A DNA stretch of 64,000 nucleotides from an uncultured Nitrosomonadaceae bacterium (GCA_943787405.1 CALSMH010000001.1:1-64000), one strand, 5' to 3'; shown: positions 26,062 through 36,302, counted from the stretch's first letter. The notes: generated from the sequence alone by a model not told the origin. Program-made: numbers and translations.

Positions 26062-28668
26062 TTAATCTAATTCTTGGTGGCTGATTTCTTGGTGGCTGAT
26101 TTCTTGGCTGGCTGACTTCTTGGTGGCTGACTTCTTGGTGGCTGACTTCTTGGTGACTGACTTCTTGGTGACTGACTTCTTTGTTTTAGGGTTGATTGTT
26201 TTAACTTTAGAGCCAACCTTTGCTCGTTTTTCTTCAAACTCAAATCTTGTTTTACCACTATCATCTGCTGCTAAATAAGCTGAGAAAGGCCTTCCTTTTT
26301 TGGAAATAAATTTAGTAAGCAAGTCCGTCTTGCCCGTGAGCAATAACTTTGTAACTTGCTCACGCTCCATTGGGCGATTAAGAATTATTTTTCCTGTTTT
26401 AAAATTACATGTTCGGGCAGCTCCGACAGATTTTTCACATATGTAACTAATGCCATGCTCAAATATTCGACCATCACACTTGAGGCATTTACCCAATGAG
26501 TCCTGACCTGAGAAGTCTATCTCCTCTGTACTTTCATCATTAGTTTCACCAAAATCAAATTTCATTTCATACTCATCTGTAAGCTTTATATTTGCATTAA
26601 ATAGCCTACCCATTTTGCTCCGGAATCCTTGTAGCGTACCAACTTCACGTTTCGTAATTAATTCTTCCATTTCAGTCACTTCAAATTGCCTACCTGCCAA
26701 AATTTTCCACAATGCAAAATCACATTTCCCACATTGGAATTTCTTATAAGTTTCTTGTACTATTCCACCACATTTAGGGCAAGGCGAGGTAAGAATAGAA
26801 AAATCCCCGCTTATAGATTCACCACGATGGTTTTTTGCCTGCTCAACCATATGGTTCGTCATATTCGCAATTTCTTTCATGAATGAATTTCGTTCCAGCT
26901 TATTTTGCTCAATCTGCCGCAGCTTAAATTCCCAATTTCCAGTCAGCTCAGGTGATGTCAATTCTGGGACCTTCAAGCCGCGAAGAAGAATAATCAGAGA
27001 AAAAGCCTTAGCGGTAGGGTGTAATTCTCGACCCATTCGTTGCAAATAATTTTCATATACCAGTCCCTCAATAGTTGAAGCCCTCGTAGCAGGAGTGCCC
27101 AGTCCTTTTGCACTCATTGCTTCGCGCAACTCTCCATCTTCCACTAATTTTCCTGCACTCTCCATAGCTGATAATAATGTTGCCTCATTAAATCTAGCTG
27201 GCGGCCGAGTCTGGTTTGCAACTATCTCTATTTCCTCTACTTGCACAGATTCATTTTGCTTCACAGCTACTAGAACCGAGTCTTTATCAGTCCCATTTGT
27301 ACGAACTTCTTTGCCGTAAACAGACTGCCACCCAGGGTTAACCATTACCTTCCCCTCGGTTCTAAATGGCTCGTTCTCAACTCGGGTGACTCGGGTAGTT
27401 ACAAGAAATTCTGCAGCAGGATAGAAAATTGCCAGAAAACGCTTAGTTACCAAATCATAAAGTTTCTGCTCAGCCTCATTTAATTTCTTAGGCTGAAGTG
27501 AAGTTGGTATAATAGCAAAATGATCTGAAATTTTAGAGTTATTAAAAATTCTCTTGCTTGGTTTGACCCACTCAGAATCTAAAATTTTTGAGGCAAATAT
27601 CCCATATTGAGAGTCTTTCATCTCTCCCAAGGTATCTTGTACAGTTGAAATATAATCTTCGGGTAATGCGCGTGAATCAGTCCGAGGATACGTCAATACT
27701 TTATGTCTTTCATATAAAGCTTGGGCCAGACTGAGCGTCATCTTAGCGGAGTAGCCAAATCGTCCATTGGCATCCCGCTGCAAACTAGTAAGATCATATA
27801 GTCGGGGACAAGTTTCTTTGGCGGGCTTACTAACCTCACTAACTATTCCAGTCTTCCCATGGCATTTGATACGAATGGACTCAGCAGTCTCATGCTCCCA
27901 CACACGCTCAGCTTTTTGTTCTACATTTTCTTTATTTTTAATAAATTTTTCATCAAACCAACGCCCACTATAGCTGCCATCTGTTGCAAGGAAAGTGCCA
28001 TGAATCTCCCAGTAGTCCCGAGAAATGAATTTTTTAATTACCTCTTCCCGTTCAACTAGAATTGTTAAAGTAGGTGTTTGTACTCGACCCACTGTGGTTT
28101 TGTGAAATCCACCTTCTTGGGAATTAAATGCCGTCATAACCCGCGTACCATTAATGCCAACTAACCAGTCAGCTTCAGACCGGCTCACAGCAGCCTGAGC
28201 TAAGGGGTACATAGCTTCGTTCTCAAGTAATTTTGCAAACCCATCTTTTATCGAACTCGGCGTCATTGATTGTAGCCATAGACGCATAATCGGCTTTTTT
28301 GTTGCCACATAACGTGCAATATATTGAAATATTAGCTCTCCCTCACGCCCTGCATCACAGGCATTGATTAGCTTATCAACATCTTTCCGCTTAATGAGTT
28401 TTTTTAGAAGTTTTAATCTTGGCTTAGTTTTCTCAATGGGGCTGAGATCAAAATAAGGTGGAATTACCGGTAGATTCGCAAAGCTCCATTTACCACGCTT
28501 AACCTCGTATTTTTCTGGCACCACCAGTTCCAGTAAATGGCCCACAGCTGATGATAATACATACTCTTCGCTCTCATAATAATCAGTATGTTTAACAAAC
28601 CCACCTAAAACTCGCGCAATATCTCTAGCGACAGATGGTTTCTCAGCTATGATTAAAACTTTACTCAT
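26062..28668 (-). CDS. topB: DNA topoisomerase III with repeat tail
   Basis: 868 aa type IA topoisomerase, which passes one DNA strand through another and resolves precatenanes and recombination intermediates. TOPRIM motif IIAEKPSVARDIARVLGG starts at residue 5, EGE lies in DAGREGELIFQY near 105, and the catalytic Tyr is in LTYPRTDSRALP near 330. Two or three C-terminal zinc-ribbon segments follow (CPKCGGIVQE...CGKCDFALW near 640, CLKCDGR...CNFKTGK near 745). The tail consists of K-S-(V/A)-T-K repeats and then changes to SQEISHQEISHQELD because one unit of the DNA repeat carries an extra base. The gene is single, with AT-rich spacers on both sides. Confidence 0.93.
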   Translation of the reverse strand: MSKVLIIAEKPSVARDIARVLGGFVKHTDYYESEEYVLSSAVGHLLELVVPEKYEVKRGKWSFANLPVIPPYFDLSPIEKTKPRLKLLKKLIKRKDVDKLINACDAGREGELIFQYIARYVATKKPIMRLWLQSMTPSSIKDGFAKLLENEAMYPLAQAAVSRSEADWLVGINGTRVMTAFNSQEGGFHKTTVGRVQTPTLTILVEREEVIKKFISRDYWEIHGTFLATDGSYSGRWFDEKFIKNKENVEQKAERVWEHETAESIRIKCHGKTGIVSEVSKPAKETCPRLYDLTSLQRDANGRFGYSAKMTLSLAQALYERHKVLTYPRTDSRALPEDYISTVQDTLGEMKDSQYGIFASKILDSEWVKPSKRIFNNSKISDHFAIIPTSLQPKKLNEAEQKLYDLVTKRFLAIFYPAAEFLVTTRVTRVENEPFRTEGKVMVNPGWQSVYGKEVRTNGTDKDSVLVAVKQNESVQVEEIEIVANQTRPPARFNEATLLSAMESAGKLVEDGELREAMSAKGLGTPATRASTIEGLVYENYLQRMGRELHPTAKAFSLIILLRGLKVPELTSPELTGNWEFKLRQIEQNKLERNSFMKEIANMTNHMVEQAKNHRGESISGDFSILTSPCPKCGGIVQETYKKFQCGKCDFALWKILAGRQFEVTEMEELITKREVGTLQGFRSKMGRLFNANIKLTDEYEMKFDFGETNDESTEEIDFSGQDSLGKCLKCDGRIFEHGISYICEKSVGAARTCNFKTGKIILNRPMEREQVTKLLLTGKTDLLTKFISKKGRPFSAYLAADDSGKTRFEFEEKRAKVGSKVKTINPKTKKSVTKKSVTKKSATKKSATKKSASQEISHQEISHQELD
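26071..26176. repeat. seven-unit 15-bp tandem repeat at the 3' end of topB
   Basis: Units of TTCTTGGTGGCTGAC/T run head to tail: 26071, 26086, 26101, 26117, 26132, 26147 and 26162. The third unit is 16 bases (extra C near 26108), which shifts the frame of the last repeats in the minus-strand gene. On the minus strand the in-frame units code for lysine-rich pentapeptides. Confidence 0.9.
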
Positions 28669-29319
28669 AGGACTCTCTTGTAAATTAGTTTTATATAATC
28701 AAAAAATGATTTCAGAATTATGGTGGGAGACTACCATAATAAATATCTTAAATATTCAGTTAAATATAAAATGAGCTGCGATTATTTTCAAATTAAACTT
28801 ACATATTTCGATTGATTACATCGGCAGAAAAACTGATTTAGTATACTAATTCTTGACTCTGATAAATTTAATTTAAACATAACAAGCATGGCGGATCCCT
28901 TTGCTTCAGTCAAGCAACCGCAAAAAACAACTCAAGACTATTCTGGGTGCCATAGTTATTGTCGCAATATAATCACATTCTATCTAAAGCGTTAAAGAAG
29001 TCATTGTTAGGAGCAAACTAAAGACTCTAATTTTAAGGGTAACAACGAAATGGTCAATCGCTTTCTATGCGACTCAACGTTAATTTTATAAATTGAATTT
29101 ACTTCTAGCTATAAAATAAACTCATAAACAGAATCACAGATATAATAGAATTATGCACGAGCCTCCTCAATTACCGAAAGTGATAGATTTTTCGGAAACA
29201 ATAATTCTAACTGACTTATTAGAGTTGGCTATCGGCTAATTTATATAAAAAATAGGACAATTTTTCTTGAGCCTTGTATTTAGTCCATCAAGCTTAAGAT
29301 TCTAAATTATTATTCTTTT
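28669..29319. other. 650-base region without a clear gene
   Basis: The spacer separates the divergent topB and def genes. It is AT-rich, and only very short frames occur (for example 36 codons from an ATG at 28888 and 28 codons from 29153), none with convincing sequence. The dprA/LysM genes that often neighbour def in betaproteobacteria are not present here, so the spacer may be what remains of a lost locus. TATACT at 28842 and TTGACT at 28853 look like promoter boxes but are not correctly paired. Confidence 0.5.
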
Positions 29320-29823
29320 ATGGCTCTTCTAAAAATATTGCGATACCCAGATGAACGACTGCATAGGGTGGCAGCTAAAGTACCAGAAGTAACTGATGAG
29401 ATTCGAACTTTGGTTCATAACATGGCAGAAACCATGTATGCCGCCCCTGGCATTGGTTTAGCAGCAACACAGGTAGATGTCCACCAGCGCGTGATTGTAA
29501 TTGATGTATCTGATTCCCACGATCAGTTGCAGGTATTGATCAATCCGGAGATCACATCTTCTTCTGGAGTATCTGATAGTGAAGAAGGCTGCCTGTCAGT
29601 CCCGGAAGTATTTGCAAAAATACGGCGCGCTGATTATGTCTTGGTTAAGGCATTGAATATTCATGGAGATCAGTATGTGCTTGAGGCAAATGGGTTACTG
29701 GCTGTCTGCATTCAACATGAAATGGATCATCTCATAGGTAAAGTATTCGTTGAGTATTTGTCACAGTTAAAACAGACGAGGATTCTTGGAAAAATAAAAA
29801 AACAACAACGAAATATAATGTAA
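29320..29823 (+). CDS. def: peptide deformylase
   Basis: Removes the N-formyl group from new proteins. 167 aa, normal length, with the three motifs: GIGLAATQ (44-51), EGCLSVP (89-95, metal ligand Cys91) and QHEMDHLIG (132-140, ligands His133 and His137 with catalytic Glu134). Starts the conserved series def-fmt-rsmB-DUF4390-ntrY-ntrX, with fmt 115 bases downstream. Confidence 0.97.
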   Translation: MALLKILRYPDERLHRVAAKVPEVTDEIRTLVHNMAETMYAAPGIGLAATQVDVHQRVIVIDVSDSHDQLQVLINPEITSSSGVSDSEEGCLSVPEVFAKIRRADYVLVKALNIHGDQYVLEANGLLAVCIQHEMDHLIGKVFVEYLSQLKQTRILGKIKKQQRNIM

Positions 29824-29938
29824 CCGATTATTTATCTTTTATTTCCCATGAACAATTAAGTCACTTTAATAAAAATATATATCTTATGAGACTCTCTGAC
29901 ACAAATAAAATACTTAATGGCATCTAAAGCAGGCAATC

Positions 29939-30874
29939 ATGAAGATTATTTTTGCAGGTACGCCACAATTTGCTGCACATACACTTGAAGCCCTAATAAT
30001 CGAGGGACACGAGATTGCGCTTGTATTGACTCAGCCTGATCGCCCCGCTGGGAGAGGAATGAAATTAAATGCTAGTGCTGTTAAATTACTAGCACAAAAA
30101 CACAAGATCGCCCTATTACAACCACGCTCACTTAAACAACCCGAAGTATATGAGCAATTAAGTAAGGTTTGTGCAGATGTGATGGTAGTCGCGGCTTACG
30201 GATTAATTCTACCCTCAATCATTTTAAATACTCCACGTCTTGGATGTATAAATATCCATGCTTCTTTGTTGCCACGCTGGCGAGGGGCGGCGCCAATTCA
30301 AAGAGCAATTTTAGCGGGAGAACAAGAAACAGGTATTACCATCATGCAAATGGATCGCGGGCTCGATACTGGAGATATATTACTGCAACGAAGCACATCT
30401 ATACTAAACAATGACGATGCTAATACTCTATACGACAAACTATCCATACTCGGTTCAAGCTGCATTGTTACGGCTCTACACCTCTTACAAAATGAAAAAA
30501 TTACAGCGGTACCGCAAACTAAAGAAAATGTAAGTTATGCCTCAAAACTAGAAAAAATAGAAGCAAAAATTAATTGGCAAATGAATGCAGAAGAAATCAG
30601 TTATGCCGTACGAGCATTTAATCCCTATCCTGTAGCACATTCTGTCATAGACGGATTCCCTCTGAAAATTTTTCAAGCAAGGACTATTACCAACGCTATA
30701 GGTAGGCCGGGTGAGATTCTATCGGCCAAGCAGGAAGGCATAGTAGTTGCATGTGGCAAAGATGCTCTAATGCTAGAAATAATACAGAAACCAGGCGGAA
30801 AAAAACTAAGCGCTGCTGAATTCCTTGCCGGATATTCATTAAAACCCGGTAATTATTTTACAGCAGCAGGATGA
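29939..30874 (+). CDS. fmt: methionyl-tRNA formyltransferase
   Basis: Formylates the initiator Met-tRNA using 10-formyl-tetrahydrofolate. 311 aa: N-terminal formyltransferase domain with FAGTPQFAA (5-13), DRPAGRGMKL (near 35) and the active-site strip INIHASLLPRWRGAAPIQ (near 105-122), then the C-terminal OB-type domain (ISYAVRAFNPYPVA from about 220). Ends in an ATGA overlap with rsmB. Confidence 0.97.
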   Translation: MKIIFAGTPQFAAHTLEALIIEGHEIALVLTQPDRPAGRGMKLNASAVKLLAQKHKIALLQPRSLKQPEVYEQLSKVCADVMVVAAYGLILPSIILNTPRLGCINIHASLLPRWRGAAPIQRAILAGEQETGITIMQMDRGLDTGDILLQRSTSILNNDDANTLYDKLSILGSSCIVTALHLLQNEKITAVPQTKENVSYASKLEKIEAKINWQMNAEEISYAVRAFNPYPVAHSVIDGFPLKIFQARTITNAIGRPGEILSAKQEGIVVACGKDALMLEIIQKPGGKKLSAAEFLAGYSLKPGNYFTAAG

Positions 30875-32148
30875 TTAAAATTCAAATCATAGCAACTGAT
30901 GTAGTGAGCAAAGTTCTAGCTGGGGCCAGCCTGACTGTTGTCTTGAAAGAATTGTGGCGTACTCACCGTACCCTATCAGACCAACAACGCGGAGCTATTC
31001 AAGATATAAGTTATGGTGTTTTACGATTCTATGGGCAGCTAGATACGTTACTTAGTTTGTTACTTAAAAAACCCATAAAGAAACAGGATGTTCGATGTTT
31101 ATTACTGGTAGGCCTGTATCAATTACAATACAGCAAGGCCGCTTCATATGCGGTGGTTAACTACGCCGTCTCTGCCTCCCTGAGCCTCAGCTATGGCAAG
31201 GGTGCAAAAGGATTAATTAATGCAGTATTACGCGAATTTATACGGCAACGAGAGACTCTTCTAATAACGGCGAACATAAAAGAGGTTGGAAAATATTCCC
31301 ATCCGCAGTGGTGGATAGACAAACTTCGCAACCAATACCCTAGAGACTATAGCGCAGTACTAAAAGCAAGTAATCAGCGACCACCCATGGCACTTCGGGT
31401 TAATCAAAAGAAAATAGGCGTTTTAGAGTATCTGAGCCAACTAAATGATCATAATTTTAGTGCGCAAGTAACATCGAACAATGCTCTCATTCTTGAACAC
31501 TCAGTAGCAGTAGAAAAACTGCCTGGGTTCAATGCAGGGATGGTCTCAGTTCAGGATGCAGGTGCGCAATTAGCAGCAGAATTTTTAGATGTACATGACG
31601 GGATGCGTATTTTAGATGCTTGTGCTGCTCCTGGCGGAAAAAGTGGACATTTATTAGAATTGGCAGATATAGACCTAACTACATTAGATAATAGTCCCGC
31701 ACGACTTGCCCTAGTCAAGCAAAATTTTACACGCCTTGCTTTCAAAAAATATCGTATTGTCTGCGGTGATGCATCAACCCCCCCAGAATGGTGGGATGGT
31801 AAATTATTTGATCGAATTTTAGCTGATGTGCCCTGCTCTGCATCGGGAGTAGTTCGCCGTCATCCTGATATAAAATGGCTACGCCGCCCGAGTGATATTG
31901 CCCAATTTAGCTCTATTCAACAAAAAATACTCAATGCCTTGTGGCAGACCCTAGCAAGAGATGGTAAATTGCTCTACGTTACCTGTTCTATATTTTTTGA
32001 AGAAAATAAATTACAGGTTGAAGAATTTTTGCTTCATCATTCAGATGCTAGAATTGTACCCTTACCTATGGTTGAAGCTCTTGACGGACAATTGTTACCG
32101 AGTTCCCAGCATGATGGTTTCTTTTATACCTTGCTACAGAAAATCTAA
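30871..32148 (+). CDS. rsmB: 16S rRNA m5C967 methyltransferase
   Basis: Methylates C967 of 16S rRNA with S-adenosylmethionine. 425 aa. An N-terminal NusB-like RNA-binding domain (1-135) precedes the RsmB methyltransferase domain: AdoMet loop DACAAPGGKSGHLLE near 250, DVPCSASGVVRRHPDIKW near 317 with the first Cys, and the catalytic Cys in VTCSIFFEEN near 371. Overlaps the fmt stop by four bases and has the DUF4390 gene 22 bases downstream. Confidence 0.96.
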   Translation: MIKIQIIATDVVSKVLAGASLTVVLKELWRTHRTLSDQQRGAIQDISYGVLRFYGQLDTLLSLLLKKPIKKQDVRCLLLVGLYQLQYSKAASYAVVNYAVSASLSLSYGKGAKGLINAVLREFIRQRETLLITANIKEVGKYSHPQWWIDKLRNQYPRDYSAVLKASNQRPPMALRVNQKKIGVLEYLSQLNDHNFSAQVTSNNALILEHSVAVEKLPGFNAGMVSVQDAGAQLAAEFLDVHDGMRILDACAAPGGKSGHLLELADIDLTTLDNSPARLALVKQNFTRLAFKKYRIVCGDASTPPEWWDGKLFDRILADVPCSASGVVRRHPDIKWLRRPSDIAQFSSIQQKILNALWQTLARDGKLLYVTCSIFFEENKLQVEEFLLHHSDARIVPLPMVEALDGQLLPSSQHDGFFYTLLQKI

Positions 32149-32170
32149 CTCTATTGCGCAGGCAGTGCGT

Positions 32171-32743
32171 ATGGCCACAGCAATATTGCTGATTTTATTC
32201 CTATTAATTTCCTTCACAGCTAAAGCAGAAAGTATAAAATTAGAGTTTGTTGAAATAGACGCCGTTGACGATGGTTATCAATTCAATGCCGATATTGAGA
32301 TAATGTTAAACCCTACTTTAAAAAGGGCGCTCAAAAAAGGCATTGCACTTTATTTTGTAACTGACTTTAGATTAGTAAGTCCACGCTGGTACTGGTTTGA
32401 TAAAAGAATCGCTCGGAGCAAACAGCGAGATTCATTAAGTTACTACGCGCTCACACGCCAATACCGTCTAAGCGGTGGATTACAAAATCAGAGTTTTAGT
32501 ACTCTAAAAGAGGCATTACGTGTTTTAAGTCGCGTACGAGACCGCCCTATCGTAGCAAATTCAAAATTGATACGAGATAAAGAGCATATAGCAAAATTGC
32601 GTATGAGATTAGATTTGTCGCGACTGCCAAAACCGTTTCAAGTGGAAGCACTCGGTTCAAAAGAATGGAATCTAAGTTCAGACTGGCAACAATGGAAGCT
32701 TAAGTTCCCTTTGCAAAGGCTTATTCTTCAGGATAAACCGTGA
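32171..32743 (+). CDS. DUF4390 exported protein
   Basis: 190 aa from the ATG at 32171, with a cleavable-looking signal peptide (MATAILLILFLLISFTAKAES, cut after AKA). The body matches DUF4390 in layout: ESIKLEFVEIDAVDDGYQFNADIEI, ALKKGIALYFVTDFRLV and YYALTRQYRLSGG near 90. The function is unknown; the gene is kept next to ntrY in betaproteobacteria, so it may work with that sensor in the periplasm. Earlier start codons lie inside rsmB and would place the signal peptide internally, so they were not chosen. Overlaps ntrY by 4 bases. Confidence 0.87.
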   Translation: MATAILLILFLLISFTAKAESIKLEFVEIDAVDDGYQFNADIEIMLNPTLKRALKKGIALYFVTDFRLVSPRWYWFDKRIARSKQRDSLSYYALTRQYRLSGGLQNQSFSTLKEALRVLSRVRDRPIVANSKLIRDKEHIAKLRMRLDLSRLPKPFQVEALGSKEWNLSSDWQQWKLKFPLQRLILQDKP

Positions 32744-34914
32744 AATACATAATAACTATTGGCGCTATTTTAATTAGTGCGGTAATGCTATTTTTACTTG
32801 CAATTGCAGGTGATGATACTGACTTCTTTGAGCGAAAATATCAGCTTCTAGTTCAGCTCAATGTTGGGTTCGTACTGCTTCTCATGACAGTAGTTGGATA
32901 TCTCATTTGGAGACTCAGGCGCAGGCTTAAAAAAAAGGTATTAGGCTCTAGGCTTGCGTTACGTTTATTGCTCATTTTCTCTCTAATGGCTGTTCTGCCA
33001 GGTGTATTAGTATACAGCGCATCAGTACAGTTCCTTGGTAAAAGTATCGAGTCATGGTTTGATGTTAAAGTTGATCAGGCACTAGAAGGAGGATTAAATC
33101 TTGGGCGAATCGCATTAGATAATTTATTAGAAGAGCTACGAAAAAATGCCCAGGTCACTGCCGTTACTCTATCTGGGCAGTCCGCTCTACCATTACCAGA
33201 ACTAAAACAACTCTTAGAGCAGTCAAAAGTACAAGAAGCAACACTATTTAATCAGAATGGCGGAGTAATTGCATTCTCTGATACCGCTGGCACGGAAGTT
33301 CCAGAAATGCCAAGTACTGAAGTGATGCGACAAGTTAGAATACAAGAGGCCTATAGTGCTGTTGAGTTCATACCGGGGAAAGGCTTATATTTACGTGTAG
33401 TTGAACCAGTCCCGATAAATGTTCTTAAACATGAAAGTGGTATTCGAATTTTACAGTTGTTGCAGCCGGTGCCAAAGCAACTAGCAGAAGATGCGGAAAT
33501 AGTTCAAACAATATATCGTGATTATGAAGAGCTGTCATTATCACGCCACGGCCTGAAAAGGCTCTATGGAGTAACATTAACTCTGGTACTGTTACTTTCA
33601 CTTTTTTCTGCACTAGCTGCTGCTTTCTTTATTAGTGAGCGACTCAGTGCGCCGTTAGGCATGCTAGCAGAGGGTACCCGCGCGGTGGCTCAGGGAGACT
33701 TTAGCAGAAGGCATCCGATACAAAGTAATGATGAATTAGGTGTACTAACTGAATCATTCAATCTCATGACCTATCAACTAGAAGAAGCACGTAGAGAATC
33801 ACAGCGTAATCAGCATGAGGTTGAAAGTGCCAGGGCTTATTTAGAGAATATTCTAGCCAATCTCTCATCAGGCGTCCTTGTATTTGATGAGAGTTTTCGT
33901 ATGCGTACTACAAATCTAAGCGCTGAATATATTTTAAAAATTCCTTTGGCCGATCTAGAAGGATTAACTATGGAGGAATGTGCGAGCCAAAAGCCCCCAC
34001 TTCGTGCTCTTGAGAGCGGAATTCGTGAAGGGTTTCAGTCAGGAAAAACCGACGAATGGCAATGCCAAATAGAGCGTACCATCGACGGCATAAACCAGGT
34101 TCTTCTCTTGCGTGGAACACGCCTTCCACATGTTTCAGGTGGTGGTGGTGTCGTTGTTTTTGACGATATTACTAATTTGCTTCAGGCACAACGTACTGCC
34201 GCATGGGGAGAGGTCGCAAGGCGTCTGGCTCATGAAATCAAGAATCCCCTTACACCAATACAACTTAGTGCTGAACGAGTACAACATAAATTATTCAAGA
34301 AACTGGGCCCACAGGATTCAGAAATTCTAAGAAAATCAACTGAAACAATCGTAAATCAAGTGGCAGCATTGAAGACGATGGTAAATGAATTTAGCCAATA
34401 TGCACGCGAACCAAAACTTAAACTGAACTTACTAGACCTCAATAAACTAATACAGGAAGTATTGGAGCTATATGAAACAACAAGCACTACTGAAGGTGCG
34501 TTACACTCTTATATACGCTTAGTTTTAACCCCTAATTTACCGCCTATTAAAGGAGACTCAACAAGATTGCGTCAAGTTATTCATAATCTTCTGCAAAATT
34601 CCCAAGATACTCTGATTGATATTCCAGAGCCAATCATTACTGTGAGCACAGAAATAGTGCAAGACGGAATATGCCTTAGTCTAAGTGACAATGGCAAGGG
34701 TTTCCCTGATCACGTCATAATGCGTGCATTTGAACCATACGTTACTACTAAAATCAAAGGTACGGGATTAGGCTTGCCAATAGTAAAAAAGATTGTAGAA
34801 GAACACAATGGAACAATTAAAATTGGAAATATTCAACCACATGGTGCCTATATTGCTATTACCCTACCAGCTATTTCTGAAAATGATTCAATTATTACCC
34901 ATGGGATAACTTAA
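32740..34914 (+). CDS. ntrY: NtrY-family sensor histidine kinase
   Basis: 724 aa. Several helices at the N-terminus (about 5-25, 38-56, 70-90, then 280-300) frame a long periplasmic domain; HAMP (near 300-355), PAS (near 365-480), the phospho-acceptor box RRLAHEIKNPLTPIQ (His near 497) and an ATPase domain with N box and DNGKGFP / GTGLGLPIVKK near 650-680 follow. It probably senses an envelope or nitrogen/redox signal and phosphorylates NtrX. GTG start within a GTGA overlap with the DUF4390 stop. Confidence 0.93.
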   Translation: MKYIITIGAILISAVMLFLLAIAGDDTDFFERKYQLLVQLNVGFVLLLMTVVGYLIWRLRRRLKKKVLGSRLALRLLLIFSLMAVLPGVLVYSASVQFLGKSIESWFDVKVDQALEGGLNLGRIALDNLLEELRKNAQVTAVTLSGQSALPLPELKQLLEQSKVQEATLFNQNGGVIAFSDTAGTEVPEMPSTEVMRQVRIQEAYSAVEFIPGKGLYLRVVEPVPINVLKHESGIRILQLLQPVPKQLAEDAEIVQTIYRDYEELSLSRHGLKRLYGVTLTLVLLLSLFSALAAAFFISERLSAPLGMLAEGTRAVAQGDFSRRHPIQSNDELGVLTESFNLMTYQLEEARRESQRNQHEVESARAYLENILANLSSGVLVFDESFRMRTTNLSAEYILKIPLADLEGLTMEECASQKPPLRALESGIREGFQSGKTDEWQCQIERTIDGINQVLLLRGTRLPHVSGGGGVVVFDDITNLLQAQRTAAWGEVARRLAHEIKNPLTPIQLSAERVQHKLFKKLGPQDSEILRKSTETIVNQVAALKTMVNEFSQYAREPKLKLNLLDLNKLIQEVLELYETTSTTEGALHSYIRLVLTPNLPPIKGDSTRLRQVIHNLLQNSQDTLIDIPEPIITVSTEIVQDGICLSLSDNGKGFPDHVIMRAFEPYVTTKIKGTGLGLPIVKKIVEEHNGTIKIGNIQPHGAYIAITLPAISENDSIITHGIT

Positions 34915-34963
34915 TTAATTAAATATCTCATTACATACAATGTGAAAAATAAAATTTATACTT

Positions 34964-36214
34964 ATGGCAAACAATACAATACTAGTTGTCGATGATGAAA
35001 TTGGCATACGTGAACTACTATCAGAAATATTACGTGATGAGGGTTACCATGTAACATTAGCAGAAAGTGCTGAGCAAGCGCGTATATGGCGAAACAAATC
35101 ACGCCCTGATCTGGTGCTGCTTGATATTTGGATGCCAGACACAGACGGAGTCACCCTACTAAAAGAATGGGCGAGTAACGGGCTACTGACAATGCCTGTA
35201 ATAGTAATGTCAGGACATGGCACTATCGCAACTGCAGTTGAGGCAACCCGTATAGGCGCTTTTGGTTACCTAGAAAAACCGGTGCCACTGCAAATGCTAT
35301 TAAATACAGTAGCGCAGGCATTACGCGCAGGTCAGAGCAAGTTCTCCTCAACCCTCTCACTTGCCAGTCTTGGGAAAGGACTGTTAATAACAGATCTAAG
35401 AAAAAGACTAGAGCAGATTTCTAATCTAAAAACTCCATTACTACTTACTGGAGAACAGGGAGCAGGAACAGAATTATGTGCTCATTTCCTTCATTGCCAT
35501 AACACGCCATGGATAGAACCTGATACGTGCATATTACTGTCAGACTCTCAGTCTGATTTACTTGAAAAAGCAAGAGATGGACTGTTATTTCTAAAAGAGA
35601 TTAGCAACTTAAATAGGTTAGAACAAAATGGCTTACTAGAACTACTAAGTAAACTAGATACATACAATGTTCGACTTGTATGTGCGAGCTCCCTACCACT
35701 AACAGAGCTAACAGCTCAAGGTAAATTTGAGCCAAAATTGTATGAAATTTTAAGCGGCCTTTGTATAAATGTCCCTGCACTAAAAGAACACAAAGAAGAT
35801 ATTCCTGAACTTGCGAACCAAATTCTCTCGCATTGTATTGAATCAGGTGACGCATCTATTCGCCAATTTAACACTGCGGCACTTAATGCTTTACGCAACT
35901 ATGATTGGCCTGGCAATCTTGTGCAACTTACTGGAACGGTGCGTTCTTTGGGCCTAACCTGCACCGGAAAAGAAATTTCAGCAGATGACGTGAAAAGAAT
36001 TCTTGGGGCGCCAATACTGGGACAAGCAACTCAGAACGCCCCTATTAATATAACTTTGCGAGAGGCCCGCGATATTTTTGAAAAATCGTATTTTGAGCAG
36101 CTAATAGATCATGAAAAGGGCAACATGACTCGAGTAGCAGAACGGGCCGGTCTGGAACGAACGCACCTTTATCGCAAACTTAAAGCGTTAGATATTAAAC
36201 TTAGAAGTCATTGA
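34964..36214 (+). CDS. ntrX: NtrX-family response regulator, degenerate AAA domain
   Basis: 416 aa, shorter than usual. The receiver (1-120) is intact: VVDDE at 8-12, phospho-acceptor Asp54, MSGHGTIATAVEATRIGA and Lys105, the last being an NtrX hallmark. The central AAA domain is degenerate: Walker A GEQGAGTE (163-170) lacks the Lys, the segment between it and Walker B is shortened with no GAFTGA loop, and Walker B reads DGLLFLKEIS (Lys211 for Asp). The FIS-type helix-turn-helix at the end (GNMTRVAERAGLERTHLYRKLKAL) is kept. It is therefore unlikely to open sigma-54 promoters and probably acts as a plain DNA-binding regulator. Confidence 0.9.
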   Translation: MANNTILVVDDEIGIRELLSEILRDEGYHVTLAESAEQARIWRNKSRPDLVLLDIWMPDTDGVTLLKEWASNGLLTMPVIVMSGHGTIATAVEATRIGAFGYLEKPVPLQMLLNTVAQALRAGQSKFSSTLSLASLGKGLLITDLRKRLEQISNLKTPLLLTGEQGAGTELCAHFLHCHNTPWIEPDTCILLSDSQSDLLEKARDGLLFLKEISNLNRLEQNGLLELLSKLDTYNVRLVCASSLPLTELTAQGKFEPKLYEILSGLCINVPALKEHKEDIPELANQILSHCIESGDASIRQFNTAALNALRNYDWPGNLVQLTGTVRSLGLTCTGKEISADDVKRILGAPILGQATQNAPINITLREARDIFEKSYFEQLIDHEKGNMTRVAERAGLERTHLYRKLKALDIKLRSH

Positions 36215-36302
36215 TATCAAACAAAAGTCTCATAAAGTTAGCTCATCTGGTTGTCTGTCCTCGCTTCTTAAGCGATAATGCCGCTTTTGCCTATTAAATA
36301 TC

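Noticed and set aside
26071-26176. CRISPR-like array
   Set aside because: Units are contiguous 15-bp repeats without spacers and lie inside a coding sequence.
28842-28881. promoter boxes TATACT and TTGACT in the topB-def spacer
   Set aside because: The boxes are in the wrong order and no partner box lies at 16-18 bases.
28888-28995. 36-codon frame in the topB-def spacer
   Set aside because: No recognisable sequence, no ribosome-binding site and no supporting context.
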